A program made the translations under genes and the position numbers. Below, one piece after another: positions 1 through 9,496 of a stretch of DNA of 64,000 nt. The number at the start of each line of letters is the position of its first letter. The first letter of the stretch is position 1. The notes below the pieces were generated by a model. That model ran no database searches, had not been told where the DNA came from, and saw nothing but the letters and a program-made list of their open reading frames with translations. This DNA is from an uncultured Magnetospirillum sp. (GTDB lineage: Bacteria > Pseudomonadota > Alphaproteobacteria > Rhodospirillales > Magnetospirillaceae), in assembly GCF_903853455.1 (NCBI RefSeq), contig NZ_CAINTR010000201.1, positions 1 to 64,000 of the forward strand, in the 5' to 3' direction.

Positions 1-44
1 AGGGGTAGACGAAACTACTATCTAGAGGAGTTTCGTCTACCCCT
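1..44. repeat. Perfect 16-bp inverted repeat (AGGGGTAGACGAAACT / AGTTTCGTCTACCCCT), 12-nt spacer
   Basis: Direct reading; arms 1-16 and 29-44 are exact reverse complements. Confidence 0.9.
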
Positions 45-138
45 GACCACATCCAAAAAATACCAGGTCGATCCGGGTCATGGCTGGACCCATGGGACTG
101 GTCAGCAGCAAGATTCCCGGAATCTTTGATTTGGATGA

Positions 139-666
139 ATCCGTTGCGCCGTCGATTTCGCGATCCATGCGCCGGACCCTGCCGGCGATCAGCGTAACCA
201 CCATGCTCACCTCGCTTGGACCGAACGCGAGGTCCGGGGCGACGGCATGGGGGCGAAGGTCCGGGCATTCGGCGGCAAGGATCGCGCCGAAGAATTGCGC
301 CGTATCCGGCGGGCGTGGGAGGTGTGCTGCAATCGGGCGCTGGCCCGCGCCGGCCTTGCGCAGCGGATCGACGCGCGAACCCTCGCCGCCCAGAGCGTCC
401 CTCGGTCGGCGGGCCGGCATGTCGGCGCTGCCGGAACCGCCATGGCGCGGAGGGACACCGCCACCGGCAGACTCTGGCGGACGCTGGCTGCCAACGGGCG
501 CCAGGTCCTGACGACGGTCGCGCGAGCGCTGGCCGTGTTGGGTGACGTTTCCGCCGACGCTCGGGTTAAGGCGGCCCCGCCCGAACCTACCTTGCCTGAC
601 CTTCTCGCGACCGTTGCGGCAATCCGGCGACTTCATCGGACGGCAGTGCGCCAGATGACCCGGTAG
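139..666 (+). pseudogene. N-terminally truncated MobA/MobL family relaxase remnant
   Basis: The frame of ORF 247-666 is open from 139 and reads ...AVDFAIHAPDPAGDQRNHHAHLAWTEREVRGDGMGAKVR..., matching the MobA/MobL His-motif region; preceded by in-frame stops at 127 and 136. Confidence 0.7.
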
Positions 667-988
667 CGATGATCGCCATGCACAGGGTTTGGTCCGTCGC
701 TGTCAGATAGTCGGCGGCGTCGCGCAGCAGACCGCCGGCCAGACGAGCCCGTTTGTCCTTTGCACAGGTCGGGTCCCGCACCTCATTCATGGCGATGGCG
801 GCGGCGAACGGCAGACATGCGGCGGACACCTCCGTCCGCGACAACTGCCGCCCGGCATTCCATGCCGCGTGGACATTCTCACGCCAGCGGAGCAGCGCGA
901 TTGCCGAGCCCTTGCTGCGGCGGCTGGCGGACAGCACCTTGTCCCACAAAGAGAAGGCACGCCACGGGTTCTTTCTGATTGGGGTCAT
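587..988 (-). CDS. Hypothetical protein of the integrated element
   Basis: 133-aa ORF, same strand as and downstream of the DUF3987 gene. Confidence 0.45.
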   Translation of the reverse strand: MTPIRKNPWRAFSLWDKVLSASRRSKGSAIALLRWRENVHAAWNAGRQLSRTEVSAACLPFAAAIAMNEVRDPTCAKDKRARLAGGLLRDAADYLTATDQTLCMAIIATGSSGALPSDEVAGLPQRSREGQAR

Positions 989-1017
989 CGTCAGGTTCTC
1001 CTTGGATGTTCGGGGAG

Positions 1018-1045
1018 GGGGGCTGCTAAACCGCTAACCCTGCTA
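1018..1045. repeat. Left copy of imperfect inverted repeat flanking the DUF3987 gene
   Basis: CTGCTAAACCGCTAACCCTGCTA, inverted relative to 2232-2260. Confidence 0.65.
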
Positions 1046-1072
1046 CGGCACAGGGTTAGCGATATTCGCGGA

Positions 1073-2098
1073 TTAGCAGGGGGGCAGGTTGGGAAGGTTG
1101 AGGCGCCAGACGTCGCGGCGCGCCACGCCATCGACCTTGGTTCCGCCAGGCAGGCGGATGACCCAGTCATGGGCTTCCAGCACGGTCATGGCCTTGATGG
1201 CCGTCGCCTTGGTCCTGATCGCGTTCGGCCCGAACTGATAGACATCGGCCAGATGAACCAGCGCCTTGCCCCTGTTGATGAGCCAATCGCGAGTCATCTC
1301 CGCCAGTGCGACGTCATGGTCCAAGGGCGCGAACGCCGTCAGGCGCAGCGCCTCGTCCAGATAGTAGCGAACGAGGGAGACGGCGCGGTCAAAGGCATCA
1401 ACACCGATGGCGTAGGCGGTCGGGTCGGTGATGAAGGTCTGAACGGCGGCGAGACGCGCCGCATGCTCGGGAGCCTTGTTCGCCAATCCAGAGATGGCGG
1501 CAAAGCGTTGCCCCTGCGCAACCTCGCTTTCAATGTCGGTGTAGAATGCCTTGAACGCCTTGGCAGCGTCTTGGTCAAGCCGAACGGGCCGAGGGTCGAG
1601 GACATTGCGCTCACCCTTTTCCAGCGGCATCGGTTCGGCCAGCAAAGCCTCCAGAAGGCTGGAATACTCGCGCAGGATGGCATGGTCATCAACGGCGGAT
1701 TTGCGCTCGCCCGTGGCACCGACGGAGAGGAAGAACACCGAAACCGGCTTCTGGCTTCCCGTGGGCATGACCACGTCGATTTGTTGTTGGGCCGTGTAGG
1801 CACACGCGGCAAGCACCGATTGGGCGCAGATGGCGGCGGGGGCTTGGACCAATTCCTCGATGGCGCTGGCGGCCTGTTCGATGATGGGGCCGAGGGCGTC
1901 GAGCGGATAGGGTTGGGCAGGAGCGACGGGACGGGAGAGCGGTTGCGGCGGGCGTTGGAGATTGAACGGGTCGGCGGCTTGTTGTTGGGTGGTCGTGCCC
2001 CCGACGATTTGGAGGGCCGGTTGTTGGGGTTGTTGGTCGGCGGGTTGTTGCGGTTGGTCGGTCGGTTGTTGGGCTTGGACGGTGGCTTGTTGCGGCAT
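1073..2098 (-). CDS. DUF3987 (YfjI-like) domain protein, apparently internally deleted
   Basis: GATGERKSAVD Walker-A-like segment and C-terminal ...ISGLANKAPEHAARLAAV...; the usual middle segment is missing; Q/P-rich N-terminus; ORF can extend to 2149. Confidence 0.65.
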   Translation of the reverse strand: MPQQATVQAQQPTDQPQQPADQQPQQPALQIVGGTTTQQQAADPFNLQRPPQPLSRPVAPAQPYPLDALGPIIEQAASAIEELVQAPAAICAQSVLAACAYTAQQQIDVVMPTGSQKPVSVFFLSVGATGERKSAVDDHAILREYSSLLEALLAEPMPLEKGERNVLDPRPVRLDQDAAKAFKAFYTDIESEVAQGQRFAAISGLANKAPEHAARLAAVQTFITDPTAYAIGVDAFDRAVSLVRYYLDEALRLTAFAPLDHDVALAEMTRDWLINRGKALVHLADVYQFGPNAIRTKATAIKAMTVLEAHDWVIRLPGGTKVDGVARRDVWRLNLPNLPPC

Positions 2099-2231
2099 GG
2101 AACTTCCCCTGTCTGGAACGCCGACCCAGGTGGCCGGCAAACAGGACATAGGGCCGTCCGTGCAGGACGAAGCCGCAGCCCGCTCCGAAAGTTCACTTTT
2201 TGTTCAGAAGCCGGGGCTGAGGGACACCGCC

Positions 2232-2260
2232 TAGCAGAATTAGCAGTTTAGCAGGCCCCC
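2232..2260. repeat. Right copy of imperfect inverted repeat flanking the DUF3987 gene
   Basis: TAGCAGAATTAGCAGTTTAGCAGGCCCCC; reverse complement matches 20/23 of the core at 1023-1045. Confidence 0.65.
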
Positions 2261-2326
2261 ACGGTGAGGGCGGGACCATCCTCTGCCCCAGCGGCGGGCG
2301 GCGGCAGACAATGTCTGCCGTGGTGG

Positions 2327-4000
2327 CTACGGCTTCCAGATAAGCCCCAAATCGAGACCATAGGCCGCGTAGTCCAGCGCCTCGATCTGACGGTGAAGCG
2401 GGCCGATGTCGTAATCCGTGTATCCGTCCGTCTGCGCCGCACGGTCGAAGATCGGCAGTTCCTCATCGTGGCCCGCCATTGCCGCCACGGTCAGGGCGTC
2501 CACATTGGCCCTCGTTCGCATGCAGGTGATGAAGGTGCGGCGCAGGCTGTGGAAATCCATCAGCGGTTCATAAAGCCCACAATGCCGCCGGTAATCGGTG
2601 AAGTGGGTGCTGTAAGTGTCTCCGAACTTCTTCATCCGGCCCGTCGGCTTCAACTCCGGCCATATGCGGTTCCCCGCCTTCGTCGGATCGAACAAGGTGA
2701 GGAAGCCGAACCGGACCAGCGCCGAATGAACCGGAACATTTCGGATGCTGTTGCTGGTCTTGACCCGCCGGATACCCTCGTCATGGATCCGGATGAACGG
2801 AAGCCCATTCCGGTCGATGCCAAGGTCCTCATGGTGCAGTTGGGCCAACTCTTCCAACCTGGCCCCGGTCCAGAGCGCCGCGACCGGCAGCCACCAGTAG
2901 GCATCTCGATAGATGTTCCCGCCGGGTTTGTGCCGTTTGGTGAAATCGGTCGGTTTGCTCGCCGTCCCCTGCCAGATGGGCGTTTCGTGCAGACCGTTCA
3001 GTTTCTCCATGGGCCAAGACTTACGCTTCTTGGGCGACGGAACGAAATCGCTCAGGTCGATGTCGTCGAACATCTCGTTCATCGCCTCGGCGGTCGTGAA
3101 GTTGATGTGCCTGCGGGCCGTGTTGAAGAAGCTCTTCACATGCTGGACATGCTTTTCGATGGTCGTCGCGTTCATCGTCGGCTTGCCGAGAGATTTTGCC
3201 AGCAGCCGTTCGACGCTCGCCGTCCTGTCCTCCGGGGACTTGCCCGTAGAATTGCTCAGCCGTTCAATGGTGCGCACATAATCGATGACGTCGGTGCGCG
3301 TGTGGTCGGCCAGACGCTTGTCTCCGGTGATCCGGGCGAACAGGGTGATGAAGTTCATCACATGGCGATGGCTGTCATCGGCCAGCCGCCGTTCCTTCGC
3401 GTAGGATCCGTTGAGGAACTCCGACACCTTGGGCGTGGTGGCGCTTCTGATGGGAAGTCCGAGCCTACTGCTCAACGCCGCAATGGCCGCTTCGGCCTTC
3501 CCAATGACTTCCGAGTTGCGCAATTCGTCGTGCCTTTGCCGCAGATCCTGCGAGGCGTCCCGCAGCCCGATGGCCTCGCCCAATCTTTCGGGTGCTACGG
3601 TCTCGGCCAGTTTTCCCAGAAGGACCCCGCATTGCTCGACCGCCGCGCGTGACACCGCCTCGGCGGTCGTCCGCTTCCCCTGTTCCTGGTGGAGCGCGTC
3701 GTCGGTGGTCTCCAATAGGGCGACAAGATCGACGATGGCCTTATCCTTGTCGTTGACACTCAGGGCCAGGAGTTCTGCGACCCACTCGTCCTTCGATCCC
3801 GTCATGCCCCTCAATCCCTCGAAGATGTCCGCTATCCGGCCATACAGTCGGATGGCCCGCCGCTTGGCTTCCTTCGGACAGGCCGTCGCAAGGGTGCGGT
3901 GGATCTCGCCCCGTCCAACCACAGGAACCAAATCAGAGGGAACGCGGCAACGCAAGCGGTAGATACCGCCGCGCCGGGTGATGTGCTGGGCAACCGGCAT
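2327..4000 (-). CDS. Tyrosine-type site-specific recombinase/integrase
   Basis: GARLEEL...HSLRRTF...AGHDE catalytic motifs; adjacent to a tRNA gene; start chosen at MPVAQHITRRGG. Confidence 0.85.
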   Translation of the reverse strand: MPVAQHITRRGGIYRLRCRVPSDLVPVVGRGEIHRTLATACPKEAKRRAIRLYGRIADIFEGLRGMTGSKDEWVAELLALSVNDKDKAIVDLVALLETTDDALHQEQGKRTTAEAVSRAAVEQCGVLLGKLAETVAPERLGEAIGLRDASQDLRQRHDELRNSEVIGKAEAAIAALSSRLGLPIRSATTPKVSEFLNGSYAKERRLADDSHRHVMNFITLFARITGDKRLADHTRTDVIDYVRTIERLSNSTGKSPEDRTASVERLLAKSLGKPTMNATTIEKHVQHVKSFFNTARRHINFTTAEAMNEMFDDIDLSDFVPSPKKRKSWPMEKLNGLHETPIWQGTASKPTDFTKRHKPGGNIYRDAYWWLPVAALWTGARLEELAQLHHEDLGIDRNGLPFIRIHDEGIRRVKTSNSIRNVPVHSALVRFGFLTLFDPTKAGNRIWPELKPTGRMKKFGDTYSTHFTDYRRHCGLYEPLMDFHSLRRTFITCMRTRANVDALTVAAMAGHDEELPIFDRAAQTDGYTDYDIGPLHRQIEALDYAAYGLDLGLIWKP

Positions 4001-4101
4001 GGAATGCCTCCGTGGCAGGTCCACGGGACTGGTCCACACGAGTGGTCCACACGCCCGGATCAGGGGCGGCGAAAGGCGCGGATTTCCTTATGTTGAGAAA
4101 T

Positions 4102-4176
4102 TGGCTGGGGCGCCTGGATTCGAACCAGGGAATGGCGGTACCAAAAACCGCTGCCTTACCACTTGGCTACGCCCCA
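4102..4176 (-). tRNA. tRNA-Gln (TTG anticodon), CCA encoded
   Basis: TGGGGCGTAGCCAAGTGGTAAGGCAGCGGTTTTTGGTACCGCCATTCCCTGGTTCGAATCCAGGCGCCCCAGCCA folds as a cloverleaf; anticodon loop TTTTGGT. Confidence 0.95.
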
Positions 4177-4229
4177 CCATTGCGGGTCGGCACCATAATC
4201 CGAACCGCGACGGGTTTCAACGCCGGCTA

Positions 4230-5087
4230 TCAGTGTCCCAGCAACTCGGCCGGCGCCACCCACCAGCCCGGCCGGGCGGATTGGAGGCGGGCGGCGGCTT
4301 CGGTGGCGGTGGCTTCGGTGGCGAACAGGCCGAAGCAGGTGGCGCCCGAGCCCGACATGCGCGACAGCAGGCAGCCGTCCGATCCCGCCAGCGCCGCCAG
4401 CATTTCGCCCACCACCGGTTCGATGCTCACCGCCGCCGGGGTCAGGTCGTTGCGCCGCGCCGCCAGCGCCGCCGCCAGCGCCGGGGCGTCGGCGGGGCTT
4501 TCGGTCAAGGGATCGGCGGCGGAGAATGCTCCGGTCCGCGCCTTGAACACCGCCGGGGTATGCAGCGGCACCATGGGGTTGACCAGTACCAGCCAGGCCG
4601 GCGGCAGGGCCGGCGCCGGGCTCAACTGCTCGCCGATGCCGCACATGCGGGTGGGACGGCCGGCCAGGCAGACCGGGACGTCGGCGCCGATGGATAGCGC
4701 CAGGGCCTGCATGCGCTCGGGCGGCAGGCTGACCTGCCACAGTTGCGCCAGACCCTTGAGGGCGGCGGCGGCGTCGGCCGAACCGCCGCCGATGCCGGCC
4801 GCCACCGGCAGCCGTTTGGTGAGGCGGATGGCGGCACCCTTGGTGATTCCGGCGGCCTCGGCCAGCAACCGCGCCGCCTTCAGGACAATGTTTTCGCCTT
4901 CGGTGGGGATCAGGGCGGCGGTGGGACCGACGACGTCGAGGGAGAGGCCCTCGGCGGCCGAAATCTCCAGGCTGTCGCCCACTCCGGCGAAGGCCACCAG
5001 GGAGTCGAGCAGGTGGTAGCCGTCGGCGCGCTTGCCGACCACATGCAGGGACAGGTTGACCTTGGCAGGCGCGAAGACGGAGATCAT
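4230..5087 (-). CDS. ispE: 4-diphosphocytidyl-2-C-methyl-D-erythritol kinase
   Basis: FAPAKVNLSLHVVGKRADGYHLLDSL and GHMK-type PVAAGIGGGSADAAA motifs. Confidence 0.93.
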   Translation of the reverse strand: MISVFAPAKVNLSLHVVGKRADGYHLLDSLVAFAGVGDSLEISAAEGLSLDVVGPTAALIPTEGENIVLKAARLLAEAAGITKGAAIRLTKRLPVAAGIGGGSADAAAALKGLAQLWQVSLPPERMQALALSIGADVPVCLAGRPTRMCGIGEQLSPAPALPPAWLVLVNPMVPLHTPAVFKARTGAFSAADPLTESPADAPALAAALAARRNDLTPAAVSIEPVVGEMLAALAGSDGCLLSRMSGSGATCFGLFATEATATEAAARLQSARPGWWVAPAELLGH

Positions 5088-5092
5088 GGGGC

Positions 5093-6805
5093 TCACCGCA
5101 GCGGCGTGGCGGGCAGTTGGCCGGACGAGATCTTGGCCTTGAGCGGCTCGATCTGCTCGGGTTCGGGGTCCAGCGTCAGAGCGCGCTGCCACTGATAGCG
5201 GGCCTCGTCGAAGCGGCCGACCTGCCACATGGCGTCGCCCAGATGCTCGTTGATGGTGGGGTCTTCCGCCTTCAGCTCGGCGGCGCGCTCCAGCTGCTTG
5301 ACCGCCGCTTGGAAGTCGCCCAGGCGATACAGCGCCCAGCCCAGGGAATCGACGATGGCGCCGTCATTGGGCCGCAGCTCGACGGCGCGCTCGATCATCT
5401 TGCGCGCCCGATCCAGGTTGAGGCCCAGGTCGACCCAGGTGTAGCCCAGGTAATTCAGCACGTCGGGCTGATCAGGCTTGAGCCGCAGCGCTTCGAGGAA
5501 GTCGGCCTCCGCCTTGGGCCACTGGTGTGAGCGTTCCAGCGCGATGCCGCGGGCGTAGTAAAGCGGCCAGCCGGGCACCTCGCCCATGTGTCCGGCGCGG
5601 GCGATGGCCTGGTCGTAGGCCTGCGCCGCCTCGGGGAAGCGCTTGTGGCGGCGCAGGACGTCGCCCAGGCTCATCAGGGCGTCGAGGCTGTCGGTCCGTT
5701 CGGCCGCCAGCGTCTTCAGGGCGGCGATGGCGCCATCGGTGTCGCCGGCCTCGTCCAGGTTGAGGGCCAGCCGCATGCGGGCGAAGCCGGCGCTCTGGTG
5801 GCGCTTGTCGATGGCGGCGTAAACGGCGTTGGCCTCGGTCAGCCGCCGCTGCTGCCCCAGGGTGTCGGCCACCAGCAACTGCGCCAGCGGGAAATCCGGC
5901 CGCAGGGCCAGGGCCAGCCGCGAGAACACCAGGGCCAGGTCGTGGGCGTTGCCCTGGCGCACCAGCGAGGCGGTGTCGAACATGGCTTCGGCCAGACCGG
6001 CGGCGGCGGAGTCCACCGCGCGGGGCAGGTTGGCGCCGGCGGCCAGCTGGATCCGGCCGTCCAGCAGCGAGCGGTCGCCGTGTTCGGCGTAATAGCGCAG
6101 GTAAAGCTCGCGGGCGGCGTCCATGCGGCCGGCCCGCTGGTAGAATGCTCCCACCGTCTCCACCGTGCGCACGCTGGTCTGGCTGGACAGCGCCGCCCGG
6201 TAATGCTTGTCGGCCAGGTCGGTCCGGTCGGCCAGGTCGGCGATCAGGCCGGCGTGGAATTCATAGATGGGGGCGAAGCCGACCGTGTCGGTGCGCGGCG
6301 CCAGGGCTTTCAGCGCGCCATCGGTGTCGTTCTGACCGACCCGCGCCCAGGCGGTCAGCAGCGGTCCGAGGAAGCCGTTGATGCCCTTGTGCGGCAGGAC
6401 GGCGAATTGCTTCTCGGCGGCGGCGAAATTGCCATCGCGGGCGTCGCGCACGCCCATCATCAGGGCGGGAAGCGGCGCGTCCTCGTCGATGGCCAGCAGG
6501 CGTTCGGCCATGGGGGCCGCCTCTTCCAGCCGCCCTTCCGCCAGCAGCAGGGTAAAGGCCCGCTGTTGCAGGTCGATATTGTCGCGATCACGCTTGGCGG
6601 CGGTGGCGTAATAATCGGCGGCGGCGCGGGTGTCGCCATGGGCCTGGGCGAAGCGTCCGGCCAGATAGGCGCCCAGCCCGGTCTCCTCGCCGGTGGAGGC
6701 CGAACCTTCCGACAGGTCGGGCTGGTTGCTGGATTGGGGCATGCATCCCCACAGGGCGGCGACCACCACCGCGACACATGACAGACGACCAACCGAATTG
6801 ACCAT
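5093..6805 (-). CDS. Tetratricopeptide repeat lipoprotein
   Basis: Lipobox-like ALWGC near the N-terminus; many TPR units. Confidence 0.85.
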   Translation of the reverse strand: MVNSVGRLSCVAVVVAALWGCMPQSSNQPDLSEGSASTGEETGLGAYLAGRFAQAHGDTRAAADYYATAAKRDRDNIDLQQRAFTLLLAEGRLEEAAPMAERLLAIDEDAPLPALMMGVRDARDGNFAAAEKQFAVLPHKGINGFLGPLLTAWARVGQNDTDGALKALAPRTDTVGFAPIYEFHAGLIADLADRTDLADKHYRAALSSQTSVRTVETVGAFYQRAGRMDAARELYLRYYAEHGDRSLLDGRIQLAAGANLPRAVDSAAAGLAEAMFDTASLVRQGNAHDLALVFSRLALALRPDFPLAQLLVADTLGQQRRLTEANAVYAAIDKRHQSAGFARMRLALNLDEAGDTDGAIAALKTLAAERTDSLDALMSLGDVLRRHKRFPEAAQAYDQAIARAGHMGEVPGWPLYYARGIALERSHQWPKAEADFLEALRLKPDQPDVLNYLGYTWVDLGLNLDRARKMIERAVELRPNDGAIVDSLGWALYRLGDFQAAVKQLERAAELKAEDPTINEHLGDAMWQVGRFDEARYQWQRALTLDPEPEQIEPLKAKISSGQLPATPLR

Positions 6806-6911
6806 ATGACTTTTCCGATTTCCGGGACACCCGAGGACCGGGCGTCCCCATATGATACCCTCGATTTCAAGGGTGCCCGAGAATGCGGGCACCCTTGGGG
6901 AACACGAAGCT

Positions 6912-8534
6912 TTACATGTTGGGATAGTTGGGTCCACCGCCACCCTCGGGAACTACCCAATTGATATTTTGGGTGGGATCCTTGATGTCGCAGGTCTTGC
7001 AGTGCAGGCAGTTCTGGGCGTTGATCTGCAGCCGGGGGTTGGAGCCGTCGTCGTTGCGGATGATCTCGTAGACCCCGGCCGGGCAGTAACGCTGCTCGGG
7101 AGCGTCGTAATGCTCGAGATTGATGGCGATGGGCACGGCGGCGTCGCGCAGCTTGAGATGCGCCGGCTGGTTCTCCTCGTGATTGGTCGAGGAGATGAAC
7201 ACCGAGGACAGCTTGTCGAAGCTGACCACTCCGTCGGGCTTCGGGTAGGCGATCTTGGGGCAGTCCGCCGCCTTCTTCAGCGCCAGATGGTCGGAATGGT
7301 GGTGCAGCGTCCACGGCATCTTGCCGCGGAACAGATAGGTCTCCAGCGCCGCGTAGGCGATGCCGCCCCACAAGCCCCAATGGAAGCTGGGGCGGATGTT
7401 GCGGACCTCGTGCAGTTCCGACCACACCCAGCTCTTCTTCAGGCGTTCGGGGTAGGCGACCACCTCGTTGGAGCCGCCGTCATGGCCTAGCGCTTCTGCG
7501 ACGGCTTCGGCGGCGATCATGGCCGACTTCATGGCGGTGTGGGTGCCCTTGATCTTGGGCACGTTGAGGAAGCCGGCGGTGTCGCCCACCAACACGCCGC
7601 CGGGGAAGCTGAGCTTCGGGATCGACTGCAAGCCGCCTTCCGACAGGGCGCGGGCACCATAGCTGATGCGCCGGCCACCCTCGAACAGCGGACGGATGGC
7701 GGGATGGGTCTTGAAGCGTTGGAACTCGTCGAACGGCGACAGATGCGGGTTGGCGTAGTCGAGGCCGACCACGAAGCCCACCGCCACCTGGTTGTTTTCC
7801 AGGTGATAGAGGAACGAGCCGCCATAGGTCTGGGTGTCCAGCGGCCAGCCGACGGTGTGCAGGATGGTGCCGGGCTTGTGCTTGGCCGGATCGACCTCCC
7901 ACAGCTCCTTGATGCCGATGCCGTAGGTCTGGTCCTCGCAGTCGCGGCGCAGGTCGAACTTGTCGAACAGGGCCTTGGTCAGCGAGCCCCGGCAGCCCTC
8001 GGCGAAGATGGTCTGACGCGCCCACAGCTCGACGCCCGGCGTGTGGTTGGCGGTGGGCTGGCCGTCCTTGCCTAGCCCCATGTCGCCGGTGGCGACGCCC
8101 TTGACCGAGCCGTCGTCGTTGTACAGCACCTCGGCGGCGGCGAAGCCGGCGAAGATCTCGACGCCCAGCGCCTCGGCCTGCTGGCCCAGCCAGCGGGTGA
8201 AGTTGCCCAAGGACACGATGTAGTTGCCGTGATTGTTCATCTGCGGCGGGGTCATCAAGGTGATGGCCTTGGACTTGGTCAGGAACATGAAGCGGTCGTC
8301 GCTGGCCGGAGTCAGCAGCGGCGCGCCCTGTTCCTTCCAGTCGGGCAGCAGCTCCGACAGGGACCGGGTCTCGATCACCGCGCCCGACAGGATATGGGCG
8401 CCCACCTCCGAGCCCTTCTCCAGCACGCAGACACTCAGCTCGGCATTGAGCTGCTTGAGACGGATCGCCGCCGACAGTCCCGAAGGACCGCCGCCCACGA
8501 TCACGACGTCGAATTCCATGCTCTCACGTTCCAT
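6912..8534 (-). CDS. Electron transfer flavoprotein-ubiquinone oxidoreductase
   Basis: N-terminal FAD motif [14 protein letters not shown] and C-terminal Fe-[19 protein letters not shown]. Confidence 0.93.
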   Translation of the reverse strand: MERESMEFDVVIVGGGPSGLSAAIRLKQLNAELSVCVLEKGSEVGAHILSGAVIETRSLSELLPDWKEQGAPLLTPASDDRFMFLTKSKAITLMTPPQMNNHGNYIVSLGNFTRWLGQQAEALGVEIFAGFAAAEVLYNDDGSVKGVATGDMGLGKDGQPTANHTPGVELWARQTIFAEGCRGSLTKALFDKFDLRRDCEDQTYGIGIKELWEVDPAKHKPGTILHTVGWPLDTQTYGGSFLYHLENNQVAVGFVVGLDYANPHLSPFDEFQRFKTHPAIRPLFEGGRRISYGARALSEGGLQSIPKLSFPGGVLVGDTAGFLNVPKIKGTHTAMKSAMIAAEAVAEALGHDGGSNEVVAYPERLKKSWVWSELHEVRNIRPSFHWGLWGGIAYAALETYLFRGKMPWTLHHHSDHLALKKAADCPKIAYPKPDGVVSFDKLSSVFISSTNHEENQPAHLKLRDAAVPIAINLEHYDAPEQRYCPAGVYEIIRNDDGSNPRLQINAQNCLHCKTCDIKDPTQNINWVVPEGGGGPNYPNM

Positions 8535-8671
8535 AACGCTCACGACTCCCCTTGCACCGCAGTCTCCACGCCCGCGCCGCCGACAGACCAATTGCCTCTA
8601 TAGCACACCCTCAGGGACAGTTTCGACAAGCGGTTATCGCCTGGGGAGGGATGCCGTGTTAGTCTTCGGCC

Positions 8672-9496
8672 ATGCAAACTCAGGGTCATCCTTACGACAT
8701 CCTGCGCTGGTACCTGGATGCCGGCGTCGATGAAACCATCGGCGAGGCGCCGGTGGACCGCTATGCCGCCTTGCAGCGGGCGCAGCAGGTCCGCGCGGCG
8801 GCGGCCCAGACTCAGTCACCGGCTCCCCAGCAGCGTCCCGGCGCCCCGGGCCCGGCGCCTGTCGCCGCCCCGGTTGCCGGCGCGGCGGTCCCCGGAACCG
8901 CCGCCCATATCGCCGCCGGCTGCGCCACCCTGGCCGAGTTGCGTATCGCCCTGGAGGGGTTCGAGGGGCTGTCCCTCAAGCACGCGGCGGCCAGCACGGT
9001 GTTCGCCGACGGCAATCCCGAGGCGGCGGTGATGTGCATCGGCGAGGCTCCCGGTCAGGAGGAGGACCGCCAGGGCCTGCCCTTCGTCGGACCCAGCGGC
9101 AAGCTGCTGGACCGCATGCTGAAATCCATCGGGCTGGACCGCAGCACCGCCTATATCACCAACGTGGTGCCGTGGCGGCCGCCGGCCAACCGCAAGCCTA
9201 CCCCCGACGAGGTGGCGGTGTGCATGCCCTTCGTCAGCCGCCATATCGAGCTGGTGGACCCCCAGGTGCTGATTCTGTTCGGCGGCGCCGCCGCTTCGGC
9301 CCTGCTGGCCAAGGCCGAGGGCATCAACCGGCTGCGCGGGCGCTGGTTCGAATTCAACTCCCCCGGCCTGCCGCGGCCGGTGCCGGTGCTGGCCACCTTC
9401 CATCCCGCCTATCTGCTGCGGACCCCCGAGGCCAAGCGTGACGCCTGGCGCGATCTGCTGATGGTCCACAAGAGGCTGACGGCGGGGCGGCATTGA
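8672..9496 (+). CDS. Uracil-DNA glycosylase, family 4/5-like
   Basis: GEAPGQEEDRQGLPFVGPSGKLLDRML and HPAYLLR motifs. Confidence 0.85.
   Translation: MQTQGHPYDILRWYLDAGVDETIGEAPVDRYAALQRAQQVRAAAAQTQSPAPQQRPGAPGPAPVAAPVAGAAVPGTAAHIAAGCATLAELRIALEGFEGLSLKHAAASTVFADGNPEAAVMCIGEAPGQEEDRQGLPFVGPSGKLLDRMLKSIGLDRSTAYITNVVPWRPPANRKPTPDEVAVCMPFVSRHIELVDPQVLILFGGAAASALLAKAEGINRLRGRWFEFNSPGLPRPVPVLATFHPAYLLRTPEAKRDAWRDLLMVHKRLTAGRH

Noticed and set aside
1900-2096. GTTGTTG-rich tract as a phase-variable microsatellite
   Set aside because: Encodes a Q/P-rich N-terminus with irregular units; no uniform repeat unit suited to slippage was seen.
689-2251. 520-aa plus-strand ORF over the DUF3987 gene
   Set aside because: Antisense shadow ORF of high-GC coding sequence; the opposite strand encodes a recognisable family protein.
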